Source: Crocosphaera sp. UHCC 0190 (GTDB lineage: Bacteria; Cyanobacteriota; Cyanobacteriia; Cyanobacteriales; Microcystaceae). Taken from it: a stretch of DNA of 64,000 nucleotides. The stretch spans positions 124,001 through 188,000 of the forward strand of contig NZ_JAYGHP010000008.1 in NCBI RefSeq assembly GCF_034932065.1, written 5' to 3'. A program made the translations under genes and the position numbers. Below the pieces are notes generated by a model, which ran no database searches, was not told the DNA's origin, and saw only the letters and a list, made by a program, of their open reading frames with translations. Shown here one piece after another: positions 37,101 through 43,901 of this stretch; position 1 is the stretch's first letter, and each line of letters starts with the position of its first letter.

Positions 37101-37120
37101 AACAAGAAGCAAATCAGTAA
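34118..37120 (+). CDS. hlyB: HlyB-like type I secretion ABC transporter with cNMP-binding and degenerate C39 domains
   Basis: 1000 residues. Domains: cyclic-nucleotide-binding-like (about 20-140; ILFEGQARLLGYD, LLKPGAIMGGVNLV); a linker rich in Pro and Gln; a C39-peptidase-like domain (about 290-415); six membrane helices (about 425-710); and a nucleotide-binding domain with Walker A GGSGAGKST (about 793), signature LSGGQKQR (about 897) and Walker B VLDEATSALD. In the C39-like domain the catalytic Cys position is Ile300 (IGSACFQM), and the His and Asp motifs are lost, as in the CLD of E. coli HlyB, which binds RTX substrates without cutting. Hence leaderless export is likely. The hlyD-like gene begins 21 bases later. 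An outer-membrane TolC partner and the cargo are not in the window. Confidence 0.93.
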   Translation: MTHTTTEIQDFLRHLAPLEQLPDSVIADLAQKCQIWRYRMGQVILMRGKVSSHLTILFEGQARLLGYDPRTQMPSTLELLKPGAIMGGVNLVRGVPCETAIASTESVGLTLSQEEFWQLLQQYPALKATFKDQCSLVEIFDLLGVYLEQQAQGDGDLKSLAQEVLEDTEVYYLPPDQPLSNQNLPPQDGKIWLVSGGEMENFPPGSLLTNLTNIKTKIIGNQPVRLIGFPPLTDSTPSPQTTHQQPQLADESGLVSSSMAEDIPYADAELVGTAKLPQSPQERRQRKNYPFIKGKTPLGIGSACFQMLSQYFGMPYRRDVIRRILAEQLQRTGNLSLPLCGAITELMGLNAQLINIPASSFTQLKTPALINWQNSLAVLYDVSEKEVIVAVPEIGIVRRRPRDFLDTWGESGEVLLLQLTKETPQERFGLHWFVPALKQYRRVLIEVFIASFFVQLFGLANPLMIQVIIDKVIVQNSADTLQVLGLFLLIIAIFEAVLTTLRTYLFVDTTNRIDMSLGSEIIDHLLRLPLRYFEKRPVGEISTRVNELENIRQFLTGTALTVVLDAVFSVVYIAVMIVYSPILTLVALGIVPIFVAMTLVFSPTIRRQLRTKAERNAQTQSYLVEVMSGIQTVKAQNIELRARWQWQDKYSRYVSAGFNTVITSTLASSTSSFLNKLSGLLVLWVGAYLVLEGELSLGQLIAFRIISSYVTSPILRLTQLWQNFQETALSLERLADIVDTPQEAERDRQNIPMPAVRGDVKYENVCFRFKQHGPLQLYNINIDFPAGTFIAVVGGSGAGKSTLTKLISRLYEPESGRILIDGYDIAKVELYSLRRQVGVVPQETLLFDGTVQENIALTNPDATTEEIIEAAQVAAAHEFIMGLPQGYNTRVGERGSALSGGQKQRIAIARSVLQNPRILVLDEATSALDYATEQQVCLNLLSSFNDRTVFFITHRLGSIRSADVIVMMDSGSVVEQGTHEELMAMKGRYYYLYQQQEANQ

Positions 37121-37141
37121 TTTAAGATTCCCCAAAATATT

Positions 37142-38875
37142 ATGAGTCAAGCCAATGGAAATCAAAATAAAGAGGATAATCTCACTCAAGCTGACCAAAA
37201 CGGGGCAAAATCTGCCCTGACGACTACCGAGAAATCGGATGATCCCCTCGCTCAAAACTTATTAGCCTCCATCAATTCTGAACAAGCGGTAATCCTGCGT
37301 CAATCTCCCAGTTGGTCACGGGGAATCGTTTGGACGATTATTGGGGTAACAACGGCAAGTCTTCTTTGGGCGGCGATCGCCAGAATTGAACAAGTGGTTG
37401 CCGCGAAAGGACAACTCAAACCCCAAGCAACCGTTAAAGAAATTCAGGCCCCTGTGAATGGAGTCGTTGAAGAAGTCTTGATCAAAGATGGAGATCATGT
37501 CAAGGCAGGAGAAATTATTGTTACTTTAGATTCAGAAGCCAGCACGGCGGACTTAGTTTCCCTACAAAAAGTCAAACAATCCCTCGAACAAGAAAACAGA
37601 TTTTATCGCACCCTCATGGATCAATCTCTAGATCCCCTACAAGTAGAACAAGAGATTATCAAACTTAAATTACCCGTAGAAGTGGCCGCTTTGGCCCGTA
37701 ACCGCGCAGCTTTGATAGCAGAAAATCAACTTTATCAAATTCAATTAGGTAACAACGTGCCAGGGGCCAACTTAACCTCAGATCAAGTGGCCAGACTGCA
37801 AGCGGCCCAAGGAGAAGCCTCTTCCCGTGCATCTGCGGCCCAATTAGAGATGGAACAATTAGAAAAACAACTCAGACAAACTCAAGTGCAGTTAGCTGAT
37901 GCCAAAAAACAATTAAATGATGACATTAAAGTTCTCGACGCAATTGGACAAAGAAATAAAGAAGCATTAGAAGATGCCCAAAAAGCTTTAGCCATTGACG
38001 AAAAAATTCTTAGAGATATTGAACCCTTACAAGAAGAAGGGGGAGTGGCCCGACTCCAAGTCGAAAGACAACGACAAACCATTACAGAACGGAAACAAAA
38101 ACTAACAGAACAAATTGCTAACGGCACCATTGAATATGATAAACAACGGCAACAAGTCCAAGATCGGACTAAAGAGATTGAGCGTTTTACAGAAGAAGAA
38201 AAACGCTTAGGATTAGCCATTGATCAAGCCAATGCCAGATTAACTAATACGGTGAAACTGAGTGAAAAAGATGTCCGAGATAAGATGTCAGATAACCAAA
38301 AGAGAATTGCTGAAATTGACAGTCAACTCAATAAAGTGGTGGTAGAAAATGATAAACGCATCGCCGAATTAGGCAGTCAAATTAGTCGAGCCAAAGTAAC
38401 ATTAAAATATCAAGCGATTAAAGCCCCGGTGAGTGGAATTGTATTTGATTTAAAAGCAGCACCTGGTTATGTTCCTCCCCCAAACCAAACAGAACCCTTA
38501 CTAAAAATTGTCCCCGATGATAGCCTCGTGGCTGAGGTCGATATTACCAACGAAGATATTGGTTTTGTGCGGGTCGGCCAGAAAGCCGATATACGGATTG
38601 ATTCTTTTCCTTTTAGCGAATTTGGGGATATTAAAGGGGAAGTTCTTTCTATTGGTTCAGATGCCTTAGAACCCGATGAAATTCATAAGTTTTATCGATT
38701 CCCTGCTAAAATTAAACTCAATCAACAAGTTCTCATAACCGACGATCGAGAGATTCTTCTCCAATCAGGAATGTCCGTCAGTGTTAACATTAAAATTCGG
38801 GAAGATCGCACGGTACTGAGTCTTTTCACAGAACTCTTTACGGATAAAGTAGAAAGCCTCAAAAAAGTTCGTTAA
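37142..38875 (+). CDS. hlyD: HlyD family periplasmic adaptor of type I secretion
   Basis: 577 residues. Cytoplasmic N-terminus of about 60 residues, one membrane helix (about 62-80; GIVWTIIGVTTASLLWAAIA), a split lipoyl/barrel-sandwich domain (about 90-140 VKEIQAPVNGVVEEVLIKDG and 415-450 YQAIKAPVSGIVFDLKAAPG), a very long coiled coil between them (about 140-410) and a C-terminal beta-barrel (VAEVDITNEDIGFVRVGQKA). This is the membrane-fusion protein linking the HlyB-like pump to an outer-membrane channel. The coiled coil is longer than that of E. coli HlyD, which may suit the thick cyanobacterial peptidoglycan. Confidence 0.93.
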   Translation: MSQANGNQNKEDNLTQADQNGAKSALTTTEKSDDPLAQNLLASINSEQAVILRQSPSWSRGIVWTIIGVTTASLLWAAIARIEQVVAAKGQLKPQATVKEIQAPVNGVVEEVLIKDGDHVKAGEIIVTLDSEASTADLVSLQKVKQSLEQENRFYRTLMDQSLDPLQVEQEIIKLKLPVEVAALARNRAALIAENQLYQIQLGNNVPGANLTSDQVARLQAAQGEASSRASAAQLEMEQLEKQLRQTQVQLADAKKQLNDDIKVLDAIGQRNKEALEDAQKALAIDEKILRDIEPLQEEGGVARLQVERQRQTITERKQKLTEQIANGTIEYDKQRQQVQDRTKEIERFTEEEKRLGLAIDQANARLTNTVKLSEKDVRDKMSDNQKRIAEIDSQLNKVVVENDKRIAELGSQISRAKVTLKYQAIKAPVSGIVFDLKAAPGYVPPPNQTEPLLKIVPDDSLVAEVDITNEDIGFVRVGQKADIRIDSFPFSEFGDIKGEVLSIGSDALEPDEIHKFYRFPAKIKLNQQVLITDDREILLQSGMSVSVNIKIREDRTVLSLFTELFTDKVESLKKVR

Positions 38876-38901
38876 CTTCCGCCAAGGACAGAACATCAAA
38901 T

Positions 38902-40146
38902 ATGGATTTACTGGAATATCAGGCCAAAGAACTGTTTCATCAGGTGGGCATTCCTATTTTGCCCTCTCAACCCATTGCCAATCTTAGTGAACTCAAACAC
39001 CTCCATATTCCCTATCCTGTGGTGTTAAAATCTCAAGTCCATTCAGGGGGAAGGGGAAGGGCCGGCGGAATTCGCTTTGTCCAAAATACCATTGATGCAG
39101 TGGCTGCGGCTCAAGCTATTTTTAGTTTGCCCATTCTTGGGGAATATCCAGAAGTAATCCTGGCAGAAGCGCGTTATGATGCTCAAGAAGAATTTTTTCT
39201 CTCAATTCTCTTAGATTATCAGCTACAGCGTCCGGTTTTATTAGGATCGTCTAGGGGGGGCATTGATGTGGAAACCCTGCTCAAACATATGCACAAAGTC
39301 GTGCTAGATCAGGACTTTTCTCCCTTTTATGCCCGTCGGTTAGCGACGCAAATGGGCTTAAAAGGTCGGCTAATTCATGGTGTTAGTGCGATCGTTGAAA
39401 AGATGTATCAACTATTCGTCGAAAAAGACCTGGATTTAGTAGAAATTAATCCCCTGGCCGTAAGTGCGGCCGGAGAGGTGATGGCCCTTGATGGGAAAAT
39501 TACGGTCAATGATACCGCCTTATCCCGTCATCTCGATTTGCTCAGTTTGGCGACTCCTAACGGCGAAAATAAGTCTAACTTGTCCCCGGTTCAAATGATG
39601 GTGCAAACCCCCTCCCAAAAACCTCGATGGGTGGGAACTTCTCAGGGTGAGGGCAATGTGGGAATCATCTGTAATAGTTGGGGACTAACCTTAACGACTT
39701 GGGATCTTTTAGTGCATCAAAAAAGTAAACCTGCTTGTGCCTTTGTTATTGAAGAAAAGGGCAGCACCAAGTCTTTGGTGAAACAACTCGGCATTGCTTT
39801 AGAAAAGATGCTGAAAATGCCGGAGTTACAGGTGGTTTTGATTAATATTTTGGGGAATGGTTCAACCTCTGAAATGGCAGCCCAAGTTATCGCTGATTAT
39901 TGTCAACCCTTTGTGAATCAACAAAATAGTGAAGATCGTTTACCTCGGCCCACTGGCACAAATGTGCCTCGGAAGCGGGGAAAACCGACACCAACCAAAG
40001 CAGAACCCTTTCAATTAGTGATAAGGTTGATTGGAGGAAATTTGGACAAAATACAAGAGACAGTGACGTTTTTACCGATTTATTGGCTAGAAGATCTCAA
40101 AAGTGCGGTTGAAAAAACCGCTACTTTGGCAGGTTCTAAGGGATGA
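38902..40146 (+). CDS. sucC: Succinyl-CoA synthetase beta-subunit-like ATP-grasp protein
   Basis: 414 residues. ATP-grasp start MDLLEYQAKELFHQVGIPIL with KSQVHSGGRGRAGGIRF, and the acidic EINPLAVSAAGEVMALDGKI segment typical of SucC. The C-terminal CoA-ligase half is poorly conserved (GNVGIICNSWGLTLTTWDLL) and holds an inserted basic, Pro-rich stretch at about 340-370 (NSEDRLPRPTGTNVPRKRGK). Starts 26 bases after hlyD. The pair with the next gene would make an alpha/beta ligase. Whether it is a true succinyl-CoA synthetase is open because the alpha partner lacks the catalytic His. Confidence 0.85.
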   Translation: MDLLEYQAKELFHQVGIPILPSQPIANLSELKHLHIPYPVVLKSQVHSGGRGRAGGIRFVQNTIDAVAAAQAIFSLPILGEYPEVILAEARYDAQEEFFLSILLDYQLQRPVLLGSSRGGIDVETLLKHMHKVVLDQDFSPFYARRLATQMGLKGRLIHGVSAIVEKMYQLFVEKDLDLVEINPLAVSAAGEVMALDGKITVNDTALSRHLDLLSLATPNGENKSNLSPVQMMVQTPSQKPRWVGTSQGEGNVGIICNSWGLTLTTWDLLVHQKSKPACAFVIEEKGSTKSLVKQLGIALEKMLKMPELQVVLINILGNGSTSEMAAQVIADYCQPFVNQQNSEDRLPRPTGTNVPRKRGKPTPTKAEPFQLVIRLIGGNLDKIQETVTFLPIYWLEDLKSAVEKTATLAGSKG

Positions 40147-40176
40147 TTGAACCATTAAACCAGACGCAAACACCTT

Positions 40177-41097
40177 ATGAAATGGCAAGCAGATAGTAAA
40201 ATTTTAATTCAAGGCATTACGGACGTTTTAGGTGCCGATTATGCTAGTCGTATGAAGGGCCAGGGGACAAATATAGTAGCAGGGATTAGTTTAGAAGGGG
40301 AAACCCCAGAAATTGACGGTATTCCCGTTTTTACTTTGGTGGAAGAAGCGGTGAAACAGTTAGGGGAAATTGGGATCAGCTTGATTTTTACCCCTCCCTA
40401 TCAAGTCTTGGATGCGGGGTTAGAGGCGATCGCTGCTGGTATTGAACAGCTAGTGATTGTCACGGCCGGGGTTCCACCTCTCGATATGGTTAAGTTATTA
40501 GATCAAGCCCAAGCTACTAATACGTTTGTTTTGGGATCGGGCAGTGGCGGGTTATTAGTTCCCAATCAGTTTTGGTTGGGGATCATGGAACCAGATTTTT
40601 ATTCTCCTGGCCCTGTTGGGTTAATTAGTCGCTGCGATCGCGTTATTGATGAGGTGGCCAGGGAATTAACTCAGGCTGGTTGTGGTCAATCTTTAGCCAT
40701 TAGTTTGGGGAGTGATGGGATTATTGGCTCAGATTTTGAGCAATGGTTACAGGTGATGGAGGAAGACGAAACAACGGAGGTGATCGTGTTGTTGGGACAA
40801 CCTAATAGTAGTGGGGAAGTTTTGGCCGCAGAATATATCGAGTCAGCCATTGAAAAACCTGTTATTGCCTATATTCCTGGCATTTATACCCCCTTTGAAC
40901 GGAATTTCGGCGATGCTACCAGTATTATTGCCAGTCAATTGTCCTATAAAATGAAAGCAGAAACAACGGAAAATAAAACCATTGCAGCGTTAAAAAAGGC
41001 TAAGGTCAAAATTGTTCAAAGTCCTGGGGAAATTCCTAAGTTAGTTAAAGCAATTCTTGCTAGTAAAAAGAGTAAAGTGAAAACATCCGAAGCTTAA
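40177..41097 (+). CDS. sucD: Succinyl-CoA synthetase alpha-subunit-like protein, catalytic His replaced
   Basis: 306 residues. Rossmann-like CoA-binding N-terminus (KILIQGITDVLGADYASRMK) and a ligase domain with the SucD-type stretches GPVGLISRCDRVIDEVAREL, LGSDGIIGSDFEQWLQVMEE and KPVIAYIPG. In characterised SucD the phosphorylated His sits in GHAGAII; here the aligned segment is FGDATSIIAS, with Asp at residue 246. The mobile GPNCPG loop is also changed, to GSGSGG. The fold and pairing with the upstream gene are clear; the reaction is uncertain. It may be a cyanobacterial subfamily with another mechanism or substrate, or a regulatory protein. Its stop overlaps the EF-hand gene stop by 4 bases. 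Confidence 0.85.
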   Translation: MKWQADSKILIQGITDVLGADYASRMKGQGTNIVAGISLEGETPEIDGIPVFTLVEEAVKQLGEIGISLIFTPPYQVLDAGLEAIAAGIEQLVIVTAGVPPLDMVKLLDQAQATNTFVLGSGSGGLLVPNQFWLGIMEPDFYSPGPVGLISRCDRVIDEVARELTQAGCGQSLAISLGSDGIIGSDFEQWLQVMEEDETTEVIVLLGQPNSSGEVLAAEYIESAIEKPVIAYIPGIYTPFERNFGDATSIIASQLSYKMKAETTENKTIAALKKAKVKIVQSPGEIPKLVKAILASKKSKVKTSEA

Positions 41098-41330
41098 TCA
41101 GCTAAAGAAACAAACTCATCAAAGGTAATAAAACCATCATGATTACGATCACATTTATTAAAGGTTGATTGAACTGCTGATGTAATATCGATATCCGTTT
41201 CTTTTTCCCAAATAGTTTCCAATAATTCCCTTAATTCTTGTGGGTCAATTTTACCATTATTATCTTTATCAACTTCTTGAAAGAATTTTCTTAAATCTTC
41301 TATTTGATGGTTATTTAGGGAAATTTTCAT
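41094..41330 (-). CDS. Small two-EF-hand calcium-binding protein
   Basis: 78 residues with two canonical loops: DKDNNGKIDPQE (about 21-32) and DRNHDGFITFDE (about 62-73); all calcium-coordinating positions are acidic or Asn/Asp/Gly as required, ending with Glu at position 12. The remainder is helical. Size and plan match the small calcium-sensor EF-hand protein (CSE) described in filamentous cyanobacteria, which is linked to photosynthetic electron transport; orthology is an inference. GGAGGAG stands just before the ATG, so translation should be strong. Confidence 0.92.
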   Translation of the reverse strand: MKISLNNHQIEDLRKFFQEVDKDNNGKIDPQELRELLETIWEKETDIDITSAVQSTFNKCDRNHDGFITFDEFVSLAD

Positions 41331-41689
41331 GTTTTTTCTCCTCCTTAAGTATCTAATTAATGGAATAAGTTCCGCATTGCTCCTAGAAATCTTGATTTGT
41401 TCATATCAGTATTCAGCGATTATTGTCCCTAAACCCATTATAACCAAATTTATGGGCAATTTATAAATTATTTGATAACGAAAGGAACAAAAAAGCCTCA
41501 ATTATGATCAAACCTTTTAAGTAAGTAGTGAGGGCTTGAGCATTTTATTGTACAAAGCTTTCAGCCCTAAAAGGCTTACGACAAACCACCTATTTACAAC
41601 CCCACTCAAGGGCATTTTAGTGATAATCGGTTGACAAAACGAAACCCGATCACCGATAACTAATAACTAATCATCTTTGGTAATGGTTC
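41331..41689. other. 359-base region between EF-hand gene and ictB
   Basis: Divergent promoters must lie here. It contains one copy of the dispersed inverted-repeat element (41525-41587). No other structure was identified. Confidence 0.5.
41525..41587 (-). repeat. MITE-like dispersed element, copy A
   Basis: Read on the minus strand it opens GTTTGTCGTAAGCC and closes GCCCTCACTAC, matching copies at 46277-46368 and 62387-62452. Terminal arms are imperfect inverted repeats rich in AAGCC/GGCTT. Confidence 0.6.
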
Positions 41690-43105
41690 ATGAATTCAAC
41701 TTGGGATCAAATTACCCTCTCTTACTTTTCCGCGAAAACCTGGCTAAATGCTAGTTATGTCTATCGTATCGTTGGGTTATTCAGTCAATGGCGACAAGGC
41801 AGCTTTCTCCTACAATGGGGAGAAGCTCTCGGTGCGCTATTGTTAAGTATTGTCTTTCTTTTTAGCCCCTTTGTCACCACAGGGTTAATCGGTGTCTGGT
41901 TAGTCGCTATTACCGCTTATTGGGGACTGTTAACCCTCTCTGATACCGAAAAACCAGGACTAACCCCTATTCATCTCTTAGTGTTCGTCTATTGGGGAAT
42001 TTCTGCGGTAGCTGTGGCTTTTTCTCCGGTTAAAGCAGCAGCTTTTGCCGGGTTTATTAAATTGACATTGTATTTGATATTTTTTGCTTTCTCGGCCCGA
42101 ATTTTGAGATCACCTCGTCTCACTAATTGGTTAATTAGCGTGATTTTAGGCATAGGTTTATTGGTCAGTTCCTATGGGGTGAGACAGCAAATTTTTGGAG
42201 TAGAACAATTAGCAACTTGGAATGATCCTACCTCTGAATTTGCTAATGCAACCAGGGTTTATAGTTATTTAGAAAACCCTAATTTACTATCCTCCTATAT
42301 TTTACCAGCCATTGCCTTTAGTATTTCTGCTTTTTTTGTCTGGAAAGGATTATTTCCTAAAGTATTAGCTGCTACGATGGTGATGGTGAATATTGCTTGT
42401 CTTTATTTTACAGGTAGTCGGGGCGGTTGGATTGCCATAATGGCATTATTTTTCACCTTTTTATTGTTGTTGTTTGTCTGGTTTAACAATCATCTTTCTC
42501 CCTTTTGGCGTAAGTGGTTATTACCCGTGGTATTTGGGAGTTTAGGCGGCTTACTTTTCGTCGCAATTATATCAGTTGATCCCTTAAGGGCAAGGGTAAT
42601 GAGTATTTTTGCCGGACGACAAGATAGTAGTAATAATTTCCGCATGAATGTCTGGATGGCCGTAATAGAAATGATCCGCGATCGCCCCATAATTGGAATT
42701 GGGCCAGGAAACAGTGCTTTTAATAAGATTTATCCCCTCTATATGAGTCCTAAATATAGTGCCTTAAGTTCTTATTCTGTCCTCTTAGAAACTGCTGTTG
42801 AAACTGGGTTAATTGGGTTAAGTATCTTTGTTTGGTTAATTGTTGTTACTGTTAACCAAGGAGTGCAACAAATCCAACGATTAAGGGATACAAATAATCT
42901 TCATGGTCTTTGGATAATTGCGGCAATCTCTGCCATGGCCGGATTATTGGCCCAAGGGATGTTTGATACGGTTTGGTATCGTCCCCAAGTTAATACATTA
43001 TGGTGGTTTTTGATGGCTTTAATTGCTAGTCAATATCAACCAAAATCTAAAGATAATGTTGTTGATAGTGTTGATGAAACTGAGGTTTTAACGGTAAATA
43101 GTTAG
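41690..43105 (+). CDS. ictB: IctB-like polytopic membrane protein (O-antigen ligase/Wzy_C superfamily)
   Basis: 471 residues, about ten membrane helices. The N-terminus (VYRIVGLFSQWRQGSFLLQW, then GEALGALLLSIVFLFSPFVT) matches the cyanobacterial IctB family. The Wzy_C signature lies in the large loop: FTGSRGGW (about 240) and PIIGIGPGNSAFNKIYPLY (about 330). IctB was first described as a bicarbonate accumulation protein, though by family it is a polymerase/ligase of lipid-linked glycans, and a transport role is doubted. A perfect 24-bp palindrome follows the stop. Confidence 0.88.
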   Translation: MNSTWDQITLSYFSAKTWLNASYVYRIVGLFSQWRQGSFLLQWGEALGALLLSIVFLFSPFVTTGLIGVWLVAITAYWGLLTLSDTEKPGLTPIHLLVFVYWGISAVAVAFSPVKAAAFAGFIKLTLYLIFFAFSARILRSPRLTNWLISVILGIGLLVSSYGVRQQIFGVEQLATWNDPTSEFANATRVYSYLENPNLLSSYILPAIAFSISAFFVWKGLFPKVLAATMVMVNIACLYFTGSRGGWIAIMALFFTFLLLLFVWFNNHLSPFWRKWLLPVVFGSLGGLLFVAIISVDPLRARVMSIFAGRQDSSNNFRMNVWMAVIEMIRDRPIIGIGPGNSAFNKIYPLYMSPKYSALSSYSVLLETAVETGLIGLSIFVWLIVVTVNQGVQQIQRLRDTNNLHGLWIIAAISAMAGLLAQGMFDTVWYRPQVNTLWWFLMALIASQYQPKSKDNVVDSVDETEVLTVNS

Positions 43106-43110
43106 AGGTT

Positions 43111-43134
43111 AGGGGTCAACGGCCGTTGACCCCT
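43111..43134. repeat. Perfect 24-bp palindrome
   Basis: The 12-base half AGGGGTCAACGG is followed directly by its reverse complement CCGTTGACCCCT, 5 bases after the ictB stop and between convergent genes. Flanking GGTT and ACAACC extend the stem with a bulge. Likely a REP-type repeat that may double as terminator. Confidence 0.75.
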
Positions 43135-43178
43135 ACAACCTATATTATCTAGTATTTTTGGGGTACGAATTAATTATT

Positions 43179-43757
43179 TTATATCTTAATATTGTCATAG
43201 ATATCAGAAATTTTTACATCAATATTTACCGAATTTAAGTTAATTATTCCCTCTTTATCTTGATAGTCTGTTAATAACCATTGATGGTCATTTGTTTTAG
43301 TATAATGTTCAATTAAACAATCAGATTGACTGATTAAAATATATTCTTTAAATTGAGGAATTGAGCGATAATATAAAAACTTATCTCCCCTATCATAACT
43401 AGAAGTTGATGGAGATAATACCTCAAAAATTAGACAAGGATTGATAATTTCATCAGTACGATTTTCATTGAAAATAGGTTGTCCTGAAATAATCATAATA
43501 TCAGGATAAACCCCTCGACTATATTGAGGAATCCATAATCTTAGATCGCTAGAATAAATGTAATTATCTGTTTTACCCAAAGCTAATTTTAAGCAAAAAA
43601 TCAGGTTTATAATGATTGTATTATGATTAAGTGTGCCACCAGTCATTGCGATAATTTCTCCATTATGATATTCATGTTTAAATTCAGAGGTTTCTTGTAA
43701 TTTTCGATAATCTTCAAGGGAATCAATTTTAGTCGTTTGGGGTGATTGGATTAGCAT
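43179..43757 (-). CDS. Uma2 family (DUF820) endonuclease-fold protein
   Basis: 192 residues. The PD-(D/E)XK fold of the Uma2 family is recognisable: EFKHEYHNGEIIAMTGGTLN at the start, YSSDLRLWIP, GVYPDIMIISGQP with the active-site Asp, and LIFEVLSPSTSSYDRGDKF with the Glu. All catalytic positions are intact. Cyanobacterial genomes hold tens of these genes; their role is unknown and mobility has been suggested. Codon use is more AT-rich than in neighbouring housekeeping genes. It is convergent with ictB. Confidence 0.9.
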   Translation of the reverse strand: MLIQSPQTTKIDSLEDYRKLQETSEFKHEYHNGEIIAMTGGTLNHNTIIINLIFCLKLALGKTDNYIYSSDLRLWIPQYSRGVYPDIMIISGQPIFNENRTDEIINPCLIFEVLSPSTSSYDRGDKFLYYRSIPQFKEYILISQSDCLIEHYTKTNDHQWLLTDYQDKEGIINLNSVNIDVKISDIYDNIKI

Positions 43758-43901
43758 AATAATTCAATTTTAGACTTCTTTTTCTATTCTAATCTAAATA
43801 TCTGAATCTGTCGGGGTAATTCATGAATTATCCCTAGCAAAAACAAAATCACTCTCCTCTTGTTATACTGAAGATAGATTAAAAATTTTACAGTTAAAAT
43901 C

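Noticed and set aside
40177-41097. Loss of the SucD His as a sequencing error or pseudogene
   Set aside because: The frame is intact over 306 residues, the surrounding ligase motifs are kept, and several neighbouring residues of the loop differ together, which a single error cannot explain.
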